Source: an uncultured Clostridia bacterium (lineage in GTDB: Bacteria; Bacillota; Clostridia; Christensenellales; UBA1242). Taken from it: DNA of 64,000 nucleotides. A program made the translations under genes and the position numbers. Each line of letters begins with the position of its first letter. The stretch's first letter is position 1. Under the pieces are notes generated by a model. That model searched no databases. It was given only the letters and a program-made list of their open reading frames with translations, and was not told the origin of the DNA. The stretch covers positions 39,280-103,279 of the forward strand of contig CAKNPS010000001.1 of assembly GCA_930990515.1 (NCBI GenBank), in the 5' to 3' direction. Below are positions 39,697-49,029 of this stretch, in pieces.

Positions 39697-40599
39697 ATGC
39701 TAAGTAAAATTTTGCCTGAAAAAATTTGGGGTATTATTGACAGAAAAGTTAATCTTAAGGCAGTGAATGAAATTAGGTTTCGCGTGGACAAGCCTATTGT
39801 TATTTGCGTTAGCGGAAAAAACTATTTTTTAAGTGAAAATGGGGCAACAAGTAATTTATCTTCCGCTCTATATTCAAGCAAGATTGCCATTGAAGACATA
39901 ATTTTCAGGGCGAGCGAGTGTTCAATTTATTCTGTTAATGAGCAGATTAAAAAAGGGTTCATTGTTACTGAAAATGGTGTCCGAATTGGTATTGGCGGAA
40001 ATATTGTTGAAGAAAATGGTGTCATTAAGACGATGACAAATTTCAATTCGTGCAATATTAGGATTCCACACAATGTCAAAAATTGTTCGCTTTCTGCTTT
40101 TCCGTTTATTGTCAGTGAAAATGGAGTAGAAAACACCTTGGTCATTTCTCCACCAGGCTGTGGTAAAACCACATTTTTAAAAGATTTTGTCAATCAACTT
40201 TCTGAAAGAAACAATGCTTTAAATGTTTTGCTATTAGATGAGCGTGGAGAGTTGGACACAAAACTTTCTTCCAATTTTTATGACAAGATTGCTTTTTCGA
40301 CCAAAAAAGTGGGTTTTGAAAACGGAATTAGGTCGCTTTCGCCTGACATTATTGTGACTGATGAAGTTGGACAGGAAGAAGATATTGAAGCCATTTTGTA
40401 TGCTTCCACTTCTGGTGTTAAAGTGCTTGCGACAACTCACGCTGACAGCATTGAAACATTTTGTCACAAACCGCTTTTTCAAAAACTTATTCAAGAGAAA
40501 ATTTTTAAAAGGTATGTTCTTTTGTCAAAACGAAATGGACCTGGCACTTTTGAAGGAATTTACAACGAGAATTTTTCTCGACTTTCAAACAAGTTTTAA
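39697..40599 (+). CDS. spoIIIAA: Stage III sporulation protein AA (ATPase)
   Basis: VISPPGCGKTTFLKDF Walker A, LLDERGEL, IIVTDEVGQEEDIEAI; first gene of the spoIIIA operon. Confidence 0.95.
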   Translation: MLSKILPEKIWGIIDRKVNLKAVNEIRFRVDKPIVICVSGKNYFLSENGATSNLSSALYSSKIAIEDIIFRASECSIYSVNEQIKKGFIVTENGVRIGIGGNIVEENGVIKTMTNFNSCNIRIPHNVKNCSLSAFPFIVSENGVENTLVISPPGCGKTTFLKDFVNQLSERNNALNVLLLDERGELDTKLSSNFYDKIAFSTKKVGFENGIRSLSPDIIVTDEVGQEEDIEAILYASTSGVKVLATTHADSIETFCHKPLFQKLIQEKIFKRYVLLSKRNGPGTFEGIYNENFSRLSNKF

Positions 40600-40610
40600 G
40601 GAGAAAAATA

Positions 40611-41104
40611 TGAAATTTTTGTTTATTATCATAATTTTTTGCATTTGCTTAGCGGTTGGTTATTTTACTTATTCAAAATATAATAAGCGTAAAAAATTTT
40701 ATGCAAGTTTAATTATGCTTGCTGAAAAACTCTCGGTTGAAATCAATTTTTCGCGTGAAAGATTGAAGATTTTAGTGGAAAATTTTGATGCAGGGACAAA
40801 GAAAAATTTGTTAGGTATTGATGAAGCCTTTATTAGTTATTTGGACAAGAAAAACGAACTTACGGTTAATGATATTTTTCAAAAAGCAAATTGTTTAAAG
40901 CAAGATGAAAAAGAGTTTATTCTTCTTTTCTTAAAGACACTTGGGAGAAGTGATGTTGAAAATCAAACAAAGGAAATTTCTTCTTTTATTCAGCGATTTA
41001 ATGAGAAAAAAGAAGAAACAGAAAAAGAACATAAAAAATATGGCTCGCTTTCCATCAAACTTTCCGTTATTGCAGGCTTATTTTTTACCATTTTATTAAT
41101 TTAA
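40611..41104 (+). CDS. spoIIIAB: Stage III sporulation protein AB
   Basis: N-terminal TM, AEKLSVEINFSRERLKILVENF, C-terminal TM GSLSIKLSVIAGLFFTILLI; start placed at MKFLF after GGAG. Confidence 0.9.
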
Positions 41105-41194
41105 AAGTTTAAATTTAAGTCTCTAATTCTAATTTCCAACTAACTTGTTTAATTTAATTTATTTAAAAGATTTGCCACAAGGAGTGAAAAATGT

Positions 41195-41410
41195 ATGGAT
41201 ATTGACATCATTTTTAAGATTGCTGCAATTGGAATTATAACTGCAGTTGTCAGTCAAATTCTTAAACATTCAGGAAAAGAAGATATTGCCACTCTGGCGA
41301 CACTTGCCGGAGTGGTTATTGTGCTTTTGATGGTCATTAATATGATTTCTGATTTGTTTGATAGCTTGCGAACCATTTTTAATTTGTGTGTGACGTTGTC
41401 ACTTTCTTGA
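41195..41410 (+). CDS. spoIIIAC: Stage III sporulation protein AC
   Basis: Two-TM protein MDIDIIFKIAAIGIITAVVSQILKHSGKEDIATLATLAGVVIVLLMVINMISDLFD; last residues (CVTLSLS) come mostly from repeat DNA. Confidence 0.93.
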   Translation: MDIDIIFKIAAIGIITAVVSQILKHSGKEDIATLATLAGVVIVLLMVINMISDLFDSLRTIFNLCVTLSLS

Positions 41411-41836
41411 TTCTAGCAAACTTGGTTTAGAAAATGGCTAAGTAAATTCAAGCAAAACAAAATCAAAAATTCCAGTCGTGGACTGGTGACGTTGTCACTT
41501 TCTTGATTCTAGCAAACTTGGTTTAGAAAATGGCTAAGTAAATTCAAGCAAAACAAAATCAAAAATTCCAGTCGTGGACTGGTGACGTTGTCACTTTCTT
41601 GATTCTAGCAAACTTGGTTTAGAAAATGGCAAAGTAAATTCAAGCAAAACAAAATCAAAACTTCCAGTCGTGGACTGGTGGCATTGCCACTTTCTTGATT
41701 CTAGCAAACTTGGTTTAGAAAATTGGCAAAGTAAATTCAAACAAAAGGAAATAAAAACTTCCAGTCGTGGACTGGTGGCGTTGTCACTTTCTATATCTTT
41801 CCAAACTTGGTTTAGAAGATAGCAAAGTGAATTTAA
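41391..41836. repeat. Tandem array, ~4.6 copies of a 96-bp non-coding unit
   Basis: Copies start at 41391, 41487, 41583, 41679, 41776 (TGACGTTGTCACTTTCTTGATTCTAGCAAACTTGGTTTAGAAAATGGCTAAGTAAATTCAAGCAAAACAAAATCAAAAATTCCAGTCGTGGACTGG). Confidence 0.98.
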
Positions 41837-41905
41837 AAATCAAATTCAAAATTACCAACTAACTAAAATCTTAAAAACAACTTTAATTTAAGTAAAGGAG
41901 AGAGT

Positions 41906-42298
41906 ATGGACGCTATATATAAAATTATTGCCATTGCTTTAATTACTTGCGTTGCCACACTGATTGTCAAACCAGTGCGTCCCGATTTTGCCATATTCAT
42001 TTCTATTGTTGGTGGAATTATTCTTCTTTTTATGCTGATATCATACCTATCTGGAATTTTTGAAGTTTTTAATAGCATTTTCAACTTAACACAAGTGAAC
42101 ACTTCTCTATATACCATCATTTTCAAAATCATTGGAGTGGGGTATCTTATTGAATTTACAGCAAGCATTTGTTCGGATACGGGAAATCAAAGTTTGGGAG
42201 ACAAAGTCCTTTTAGGTGGGAAAATTATTATTCTTGTTATGGCACTGCCAATCATAACAAGCATTCTTGAAATTGTTATGGAATTATTACCTAAATGA
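41906..42298 (+). CDS. spoIIIAD: Stage III sporulation protein AD
   Basis: FAIFISIVGGIILLFMLISYLSGIFEVFNSI, ICSDTGNQSLGDKVLLGGKIIILVMALPIITSILEIV. Confidence 0.95.
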   Translation: MDAIYKIIAIALITCVATLIVKPVRPDFAIFISIVGGIILLFMLISYLSGIFEVFNSIFNLTQVNTSLYTIIFKIIGVGYLIEFTASICSDTGNQSLGDKVLLGGKIIILVMALPIITSILEIVMELLPK

Positions 42299-43512
42299 AA
42301 AAGAAAAAGGGAATTTTCCTAATTATTTTCATAATTTTCATATCTTCCTTTTTTGGCAGTTTCACTTTAGATGGATATGTTTTGAACACTCCTTATATAA
42401 AAGCAGAAAGTGAAGAAGTGGAAGATATTGAAGCCGAACTTAATAAGGAAATTGAAGAACAAATAAACAATTTAGATTTTTCTGACCTTGAAGTTTATTT
42501 AAATGGGCTTGAAGGCGAAGTTAAAAATTTCTTTTCAGGTGGATTTGAAGCAAAAGTTGAAAGTTTGATAAGCGGAGAATATCTTGAAAGCGACAGTTTT
42601 CTTGCTTCCATTCTTTCGCTACTTTGGGACGGGCTTCTTTCATATCTACCTATCATTGCCAGCATTATTGCAGTTTCAATTCTAGGCGGAATGATTGCCA
42701 ACTTAAAACCGCAAACAAACGGAAAGTCGATTGGAAATGTCGTCCATTTTGTCACTTATGGAGTGGTTATAGTCTTTATTGGAGTGGTACTTGTCGAACT
42801 GATTTCTCTGACAACGTCCACTTTAAATAGAATGAAGTCGATGATGGACGGGATATTCCCGATTTTACTAACGCTTCTGACTGCAGTTGGTGGAAGTGTG
42901 TCGGTAAGTTTGTATCAACCAGCGATTGCAATGCTTGGAAACATTTTCATTTATCTTATAACATATTTTCTTATGCCACTTTTCATTTTTTCTATTATTT
43001 TTTCGATTGTGGGCAACTTATCAAACAATGTCAAACTCGATAAATTTGTTTCCTTTTTGCAAGGCACATTCAAATGGGCGATTGGGCTTCTTTTCACAGT
43101 TTTTTTAGGGTTTATCACCATTCAAGGTATATCTGCAAGTGCGGTTGATGGTCTTTCCATTCGAACAGCAAAATATACAATTAAAAGTTATATTCCGATT
43201 GTTGGTGGTTATGTTTCCGATGGACTTTCCATTGTTTTGGCATCTAGTATGCTTATTAAAAACGCAGTGGGAACGGCAGGACTACTACTCGTTTTATTCG
43301 CCACAATTTCGCCAATTTTAAGTTTGGTTCTCTTTATGCTTTCACTTAAATTTATGGCTGGAATTATTGAACCAGTTGGAGATAAAAAGATTGCAAATTT
43401 TGTGAGTGACATCTCCAAAAGTATGACAATGCTTATCGCACTTATTGTTGCTGTGGCGTTTATGTATATGATAATGACGGGGCTCATTATGATGAGTGCA
43501 AATCTCATTTAA
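42295..43512 (+). CDS. spoIIIAE: Stage III sporulation protein AE
   Basis: Polytopic; FKWAIGLLFTVFLGFITIQGISASAVDGLSIRTAKYTIKSYIPIVGGYVSDG; operon position. Confidence 0.95.
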   Translation: MKKKKGIFLIIFIIFISSFFGSFTLDGYVLNTPYIKAESEEVEDIEAELNKEIEEQINNLDFSDLEVYLNGLEGEVKNFFSGGFEAKVESLISGEYLESDSFLASILSLLWDGLLSYLPIIASIIAVSILGGMIANLKPQTNGKSIGNVVHFVTYGVVIVFIGVVLVELISLTTSTLNRMKSMMDGIFPILLTLLTAVGGSVSVSLYQPAIAMLGNIFIYLITYFLMPLFIFSIIFSIVGNLSNNVKLDKFVSFLQGTFKWAIGLLFTVFLGFITIQGISASAVDGLSIRTAKYTIKSYIPIVGGYVSDGLSIVLASSMLIKNAVGTAGLLLVLFATISPILSLVLFMLSLKFMAGIIEPVGDKKIANFVSDISKSMTMLIALIVAVAFMYMIMTGLIMMSANLI

Positions 43513-43523
43513 AAGGAGAGAAA

Positions 43524-44000
43524 ATGACAGAGTGGCTTCTTTCAATTACTGGAATCATTCTTTTGTCTGTGATTGTTGAATTTATTTTGCCAGAAGGACA
43601 AATCAACAGATATATTAGGGGGATTTTTGGTTTTATAACAATTTTTGTAATCATTGCTCCGCTTCCGAAATTGTTTAATAAAGAGATGGATTTTTCCAAT
43701 TTTCTTTCGTCTTATGACATTGAACTTCAAGAAGATTATCTATATGAAATTAACCTGTCAAAACTTAATGCTTTGCAAAGTGATATAGTGACTGAACTAG
43801 AGAAAAAAGGCATCAAAGATGTCAAAATAACATATTCCGCCGATGTCGAAAATATGGAAATTTTTGAAATTTCTGTCGATTTACGCGATATGTCATTTTT
43901 AAATTCTTCAATGAATAAAGAAAAAGCAAAGGAAGAAATTGAAAGCACAATTAGAAGTGTTGCAGCCTTCAAAGATGTTTTAATAAGTTTTATTGATTAA
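43524..44000 (+). CDS. spoIIIAF: Stage III sporulation protein AF
   Basis: WLLSITGIILLSVIVEFILPEGQINRYIRGIFGFITIFVIIAPL; operon position. Confidence 0.93.
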   Translation: MTEWLLSITGIILLSVIVEFILPEGQINRYIRGIFGFITIFVIIAPLPKLFNKEMDFSNFLSSYDIELQEDYLYEINLSKLNALQSDIVTELEKKGIKDVKITYSADVENMEIFEISVDLRDMSFLNSSMNKEKAKEEIESTIRSVAAFKDVLISFID

Positions 44001-44012
44001 AGGGGTGTTATA

Positions 44013-44525
44013 ATGAAAAGTTTGAAAGAATTTTGGAACAAGGTTAAAGGTATTCGTCACTTTGAAATTTATCTTGCATTAATTTTGGGACTTATTGTTT
44101 GCGTTTTATATTTTTCCTTTTTTGTGGACAAGAACACAAACGACACAAAGAGCGAAATTTCGACAGGAGAATTTTCTTCCACTGAGGAATATGTGGACTT
44201 ACTTGAGAATAAATTATGTAATGTATTGTCCAAGATTTCTGGCGTAGAAGAAGTGAGTGTTTTGATTTCTCTTGAAAGTGGTTTTTCTTACGAATACGCA
44301 ATGGACACGGAAACAACAACTTCTGGTTCGGGTAGTTCTACAACACTTGAAACAACGATTATTATTGACGGAGAACCAGTTGTTGTTAAAGAAAATTATC
44401 CTGTGATAAAGGGGGTGGTTATTGTTGCCAAGGGTAGTGAAAATTTCAGCGTAAAAATGGATATTTTAGAAGCGGTTACAACAGTTCTTGAAATTGACGA
44501 GAGTGACATAACAATTCTTTCATAA
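44013..44525 (+). CDS. spoIIIAG: Stage III sporulation protein AG
   Basis: One TM, LENKLCNVLSKISGVEEVSVLISLESG, YPVIKGVVIVAKGSENFSVKMDILEAVTTVLEID. Confidence 0.93.
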   Translation: MKSLKEFWNKVKGIRHFEIYLALILGLIVCVLYFSFFVDKNTNDTKSEISTGEFSSTEEYVDLLENKLCNVLSKISGVEEVSVLISLESGFSYEYAMDTETTTSGSGSSTTLETTIIIDGEPVVVKENYPVIKGVVIVAKGSENFSVKMDILEAVTTVLEIDESDITILS

Positions 44526-44542
44526 AATAAAAGGAGACAAAA

Positions 44543-45007
44543 ATGAAAAAAAGAACAAAAATCATCATTCTTTCACTTATGATTGTTTTACTTGGGGTTA
44601 CAGGTTACCTTAACATCGTCTTAAACAACAGCATTACAGAGCCGACAAACACAACAACAACGACATCATACTTTGTGTCATACAGAAATGACAGAGAAAC
44701 ATCTCGTGACCAACAAATTCTTTATTATGATGCCATTATTGATAATGAAAGTTCATCTGAAGAAGCAGTGCAAAATGCCGAAAATGCCAAACTTGAACTC
44801 ATTGCTCAAATGGAAAAAGAACTTGCAGTTGAAGGACTTATCAAAGCACTTGGTTTCAACGATTGTGTAATTTCTATCAATGAAAAAGTTAATGTTGTTG
44901 TTGACAGTGCATCACTCACAACCGAAGAAGTTGCTCAAATCACCACAACAGTTAAGGAACAGTTAGGAGTTGATACAAAAAATATTGTGATAATTCCTGT
45001 TGAATAG
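44543..45007 (+). CDS. spoIIIAH: Stage III sporulation protein AH
   Basis: One TM, YRNDRETSRDQQILYYDAIIDNESSSEEAVQNAENAKLELIAQMEKELAVEGLIKALGF. Confidence 0.93.
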   Translation: MKKRTKIIILSLMIVLLGVTGYLNIVLNNSITEPTNTTTTTSYFVSYRNDRETSRDQQILYYDAIIDNESSSEEAVQNAENAKLELIAQMEKELAVEGLIKALGFNDCVISINEKVNVVVDSASLTTEEVAQITTTVKEQLGVDTKNIVIIPVE

Positions 45008-45058
45008 TTTGCATATTTAATTCTTTTATGCTAAAATAATGCTGTAAAAGGGGTTTTT

Positions 45059-45430
45059 ATGGCAGTAAAAAATGAAGATAACAGAAACAAGGGAAAAATT
45101 ACACTTGATAGAAACATTTTGGTTTCCATCATTAACCTTGCTGCAAAAGAAATTAATGGGGTGGAAAGCGTTTGCAATCGCCATCGCCCTTGGTATAAGA
45201 AAATGGTTAAAAAATATGATGATGGCGTGGAAATTAAATTCGAACAAAATGGGGCTTTAACCATTGATGTGTATATAAACATTTATATTGGTTTTAATGT
45301 GCCAGACATTGCATATCGCGTGCAAGAAAACATCAGAAATTCACTTGCCACAATGGTGGCACTTAAACCACTTAAAATTAATGTTCACATTATGGACGTT
45401 GAATGTGATAAAGAGGTGGCAGATGCGTAG
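45059..45430 (+). CDS. Asp23/Gls24 family protein (YqhY-like)
   Basis: VSIINLAAKEINGVESV...VDVYINIYIGFNVPDIAYRVQENIRNSLATM; located before nusB. Confidence 0.9.
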   Translation: MAVKNEDNRNKGKITLDRNILVSIINLAAKEINGVESVCNRHRPWYKKMVKKYDDGVEIKFEQNGALTIDVYINIYIGFNVPDIAYRVQENIRNSLATMVALKPLKINVHIMDVECDKEVADA

Positions 45431-45809
45431 AGAGGCGAGAGAAAGTGCCTTTAAACTTATCTTTGAAACGCTTTTCAAAAATTCAGAAGAAGAAACAGTG
45501 ATTGAAGTTACAAGTCCATTAAAAAAGGAAGAAGACAAGGAATTTTGTGAAAAACTTTTTTCTTTGTATAATGAACATAGGGAAGAACTTGAAAAAATCA
45601 TTCAAGAAAAACTTCAAAATTTTGATATTTCCAGAGTTTTTCGAGTGGATTTGGCTTTAACATATCTTGCTTTAACTGAAATTATGTATGTTGGCACTCC
45701 TAAAGCGGTTGTAATAAATGAAGTTTTGGAAATTGCAAAAAAATATTCCACTTTTAAGAGCAGTAAATTTATAAATGGGCTACTTTCGGCAATAATGGAA
45801 AATAAATAA
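45423..45809 (+). CDS. nusB: Transcription antitermination factor NusB
   Basis: MRREARESAFKLIFETLF, SRVFRVDLALTYLALTEI, AVVINEVLEIAKKYSTFKSSKFINGLLSA. Confidence 0.93.
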   Translation: MRREARESAFKLIFETLFKNSEEETVIEVTSPLKKEEDKEFCEKLFSLYNEHREELEKIIQEKLQNFDISRVFRVDLALTYLALTEIMYVGTPKAVVINEVLEIAKKYSTFKSSKFINGLLSAIMENK

Positions 45810-45814
45810 GACAA

Positions 45815-46987
45815 ATGATTACAACAATTAGCGTCACAAAATTTAATAGTATTGTTAGAGATATTTTTAACAATGAAGAACTTCTTCACAGTGTCAATGT
45901 CTGTGGAGAAGTTTTTGGCGTATCTCGTGCAAAAACTGCCATTTATTTCTCGATAAAAGACGAAGAAAGTTCGCTTCCTTGCGTTTGTTTTAATTTATCG
46001 GCTTTTGAAGGCATTAATGAAGGAGATTTAGTCACTTTGTATGGCGGGCCAAATTTCTATACCAAAAGTGGTCGCTTTAATTATGTGGCATACAGAATTG
46101 AACACGCTGGACAAGGCCTTTTATATCAACGATTTGTCGAACTTAAAAATAAATTGGAAAGCGAAGGACTTTTTGATGCAAGTAAGAAAAAACCACTGCC
46201 CAAGACCATTAAAAGAATTGGAGTTGTGACTTCTAAAGATGGAGCAGTTATTCAAGACATCAAGAATGTCACTTGGCGAAGAAATCCATCTGTCGAAATC
46301 GTTTTATATTCCACCAAAGTGCAAGGAAATGGTGCAGAAAAAGAAATTTGCGATGGAATTAATTTCTTTTCAGATTATGATAATGTCGATGTTGTTATTG
46401 TTGCTCGTGGTGGTGGCTCAATGGAAGACCTTGCAGCATATAACACTGAATGTGTTGCAAGAGCAACCTTTGCTTGTAATAAACCAATCATTTCCGCAGT
46501 TGGACACGAAACAGATTTCACAATTATCGATTTTGTCAGCGATTTGCGTGCACCAACTCCGAGTGCTGCAGCAGAACTTGTCACACAGGACACTTCAAAG
46601 GAAAAAGAAACATTGAAAATGCTTGCTCGTAAACTTTCAAGAGAATTAATTTTGAAGATTGGCGACAAAACGGAAGAATTTCAAGACACAATTTCCACAC
46701 TGACCACTAAAGTTGAAGATTTTGTGGAAGATAGGAGAGTGGTGCTGGAAAATAATGCTATGAAACTTTCCAGTTTAATTGAAAAACTTGTGGAATCTGA
46801 AAGTCATAAATTGGAAATTAAGGATAACATCTTAAAAAGAATTGACCCTAGGGAAGTTTTAAGACGCGGTTATGCAAAAATAGAACAACATGGAAAAAAT
46901 ATTGGTAAAAAAGAAGATATTAATTTAAAGGAAAAATTTGAAATCAACTTTATTGATGGCAAAATTATTGCAAAAAGTGAGGAATGA
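45815..46987 (+). CDS. xseA: Exodeoxyribonuclease VII large subunit
   Basis: RIGVVTSKDGAVIQDI, VIVARGGGSMEDLAAYN, PIISAVGHETDFTIIDFVSDLRAPTPSAAAEL. Confidence 0.96.
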   Translation: MITTISVTKFNSIVRDIFNNEELLHSVNVCGEVFGVSRAKTAIYFSIKDEESSLPCVCFNLSAFEGINEGDLVTLYGGPNFYTKSGRFNYVAYRIEHAGQGLLYQRFVELKNKLESEGLFDASKKKPLPKTIKRIGVVTSKDGAVIQDIKNVTWRRNPSVEIVLYSTKVQGNGAEKEICDGINFFSDYDNVDVVIVARGGGSMEDLAAYNTECVARATFACNKPIISAVGHETDFTIIDFVSDLRAPTPSAAAELVTQDTSKEKETLKMLARKLSRELILKIGDKTEEFQDTISTLTTKVEDFVEDRRVVLENNAMKLSSLIEKLVESESHKLEIKDNILKRIDPREVLRRGYAKIEQHGKNIGKKEDINLKEKFEINFIDGKIIAKSEE

Positions 46988-47202
46988 GTATGAATTTAAA
47001 TTACGAAGATGCAATTAAAGAGTTAAACGAAATCACAAACAAACTTGAAAATGAACAATTATCTCTTAGTGAAAGTGAAAAACTTTTTGATAGAGCAGTT
47101 GAACTTGCCAAGTTTTGTCAAGAAGAACTTTCAAAAACTTCTAAAAAACTCTTTATAATTAAAAAAGAATTTGATAAAATTGTTGAGGAGGAAGTGGAAT
47201 GA
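46984..47202 (+). CDS. xseB: Exodeoxyribonuclease VII small subunit
   Basis: YEDAIKELNEITNKLENEQLSLSESEKLFDRAVELAKFCQEEL. Confidence 0.93.
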   Translation: MSMNLNYEDAIKELNEITNKLENEQLSLSESEKLFDRAVELAKFCQEELSKTSKKLFIIKKEFDKIVEEEVE

Positions 47203-48917
47203 AATTAAGTAAACTTGTCGGAGAAAGACTTAAAGAAGTTCCAAATGGAGCAACTCTCAAAAGTCATATATTTTTACTTCGTGCTGGATACATAAAACAA
47301 GTAAGTTCTGGTATTTTTTCTTTGCTTCCACCAGCACAACGAGTTAGCCAAAAAATTCAAGCAATAATTCGCGAAGAAATGAATAAAATTGGCGGACAAG
47401 AAGTTCTTTTTCCTGTTGTTATGCCAAGGGAACTTTGGGAACTTTCTGGAAGATATAACACAATTCAAGACGAACTTCTTCGTTTTAAGGATAGAACAGG
47501 GCACGATATGCTTCTTGGAATGACACACGAAGAAGCGGCAGTTCATATGGTTATGAACACAGTAAAATCTCACGAGCAACTTCCTTGCATGATTTACCAA
47601 ATTCAAACCAAATATCGTGATGAAGCACGCCCACGCGGTGGACTTATTCGTGTGAGAGAATTCACAATGAAAGATGCATATTCTTTCCACACATCACAAG
47701 AAGATTTAGACGAATATTATAAGAAAGTTTATGATGCATACAACCGAATTTATAAAAGAATTGGGCTTAAAAACTTTATTTCTGTTCGTAGTGACAGCGG
47801 AATTATGGGCGGAAAAGTGGCTGACGAATTTATGCTCGTGACTGATGCTGGTGAAGATAGACTCGTTCTTTGCGACCATTGTGGTTATAAAGCAAATATG
47901 GAAGTGGCAGAAGGCGTAAGACAAGAAGAACAATGCGAAAGGGCGGAACTTAAGGAAGTGTTCACTGGAAACGCCAAAACAATTGACGAAGTTTGTCATT
48001 TTCTTGAAATTGAACCTTCAAGAACTGTCAAATCAGTGTGCTACGAAACTGAAAATGGTGAACTTGTTGTTGCTTTTCTTCGTGGCGATTATGAAATCAA
48101 TGAAAAGAAACTTGCAAAACTTTGCAAAAGCGAAATCAAAATTGCCGACACCGACAAATTTGGTCTTGTTGCCGGAAATATTGGTTGCATCAATTTAACA
48201 GTGCCAGAAAATGCTTATGTTTTCTATGATTTGTCAGTAAAGAGTATGGAAAATTTCGTTACTGGTGCAAACAAAGAAGATTATCACTTTATGAATGTTT
48301 CAGCATCTCGAGATTTAGAGAATGTGGAATATAATGATATTGCACTTGTAAAAGAAGGCGACCACTGCACTCAATGTGGCGAAAAGTTGAGACTTACTCG
48401 TGGAATTGAAATTGGAAATATCTTCCAACTCGGAACAAAATACACAAAATCAATGGGAATGAAAGTGAGTATGCCAGACGGAACATCAATGGAACCAATT
48501 ATGGGTTGCTATGGCATTGGAGTTGGCAGAGCCATTGCAAGTGTGATTGAAGAAAAGGGAGATGATAAGGGAATTGTTTGGCCAATGACCATTGCTCCTT
48601 GGGAAGTTCATTTCTGTCCACTTCGTCTTGATGATGAAAATGTCGAAGTTATTTCTAATGAACTTTATAAGAAAATGCTTGACGCTGGAATTGAAGTTTT
48701 GTTTGATGACCGCCGAGTTTCTGCTGGTGTTAAACTTACTGACAGTGAACTTATGGGAATGCCAATTAGAGTGATTGTAAGTCCAAAATCAATCGCAAAT
48801 GGAACTGCCGAAATCACAATTAGAGAAAGTGGCGAAACTTATAATGTTTCATTTGCAAACTTAATAGGCGAACTTTTGGAACTGATAACCGACGCAAAGG
48901 AACAAATTGAAGAGTGA
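47199..48917 (+). CDS. proS: Prolyl-tRNA synthetase
   Basis: LLRAGYIKQVSSGIFSLLPPAQRV, MTHEEAAVHMV, RPRGGLIRVREFTMKDAYSFH. Confidence 0.97.
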   Translation: MKLSKLVGERLKEVPNGATLKSHIFLLRAGYIKQVSSGIFSLLPPAQRVSQKIQAIIREEMNKIGGQEVLFPVVMPRELWELSGRYNTIQDELLRFKDRTGHDMLLGMTHEEAAVHMVMNTVKSHEQLPCMIYQIQTKYRDEARPRGGLIRVREFTMKDAYSFHTSQEDLDEYYKKVYDAYNRIYKRIGLKNFISVRSDSGIMGGKVADEFMLVTDAGEDRLVLCDHCGYKANMEVAEGVRQEEQCERAELKEVFTGNAKTIDEVCHFLEIEPSRTVKSVCYETENGELVVAFLRGDYEINEKKLAKLCKSEIKIADTDKFGLVAGNIGCINLTVPENAYVFYDLSVKSMENFVTGANKEDYHFMNVSASRDLENVEYNDIALVKEGDHCTQCGEKLRLTRGIEIGNIFQLGTKYTKSMGMKVSMPDGTSMEPIMGCYGIGVGRAIASVIEEKGDDKGIVWPMTIAPWEVHFCPLRLDDENVEVISNELYKKMLDAGIEVLFDDRRVSAGVKLTDSELMGMPIRVIVSPKSIANGTAEITIRESGETYNVSFANLIGELLELITDAKEQIEE

Positions 48918-48936
48918 CATTTGCCACTCTTTTTTA
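48910..48936 (+). terminator. Intrinsic terminator after proS
   Basis: AAGAGTG-acatttgc-CACTCTT + T tract. Confidence 0.75.
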
Positions 48937-49029
48937 ATCAATTTATAATACTAAAATTAAAGAAATAAATTATATTAAAACCGCATTAAATTGTTTGTAA
49001 TTTTTAGATATAATATATATAATATAAAT

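Noticed and set aside
40234-40494. Antisense 86-aa ORF inside spoIIIAA
   Set aside because: Shadow of a confident coding gene with no RBS or conservation evidence.
40361-40610. N-terminal extension of spoIIIAB in the ORF track
   Set aside because: It overlaps spoIIIAA in another frame; the SpoIIIAB-type protein starts at MKFLF (40611) after a GGAG site.
41391-41836. CRISPR array
   Set aside because: The repeat unit is 96 bp and continuous, with no unique spacers between conserved short repeats and no cas genes nearby.
45340-45365. TTGCCACAATGGTGGCACTT dyad resembling the array hairpin
   Set aside because: It lies inside the Gls24-family coding frame (SLATMVALKPL) and shares no flanking sequence with the array.
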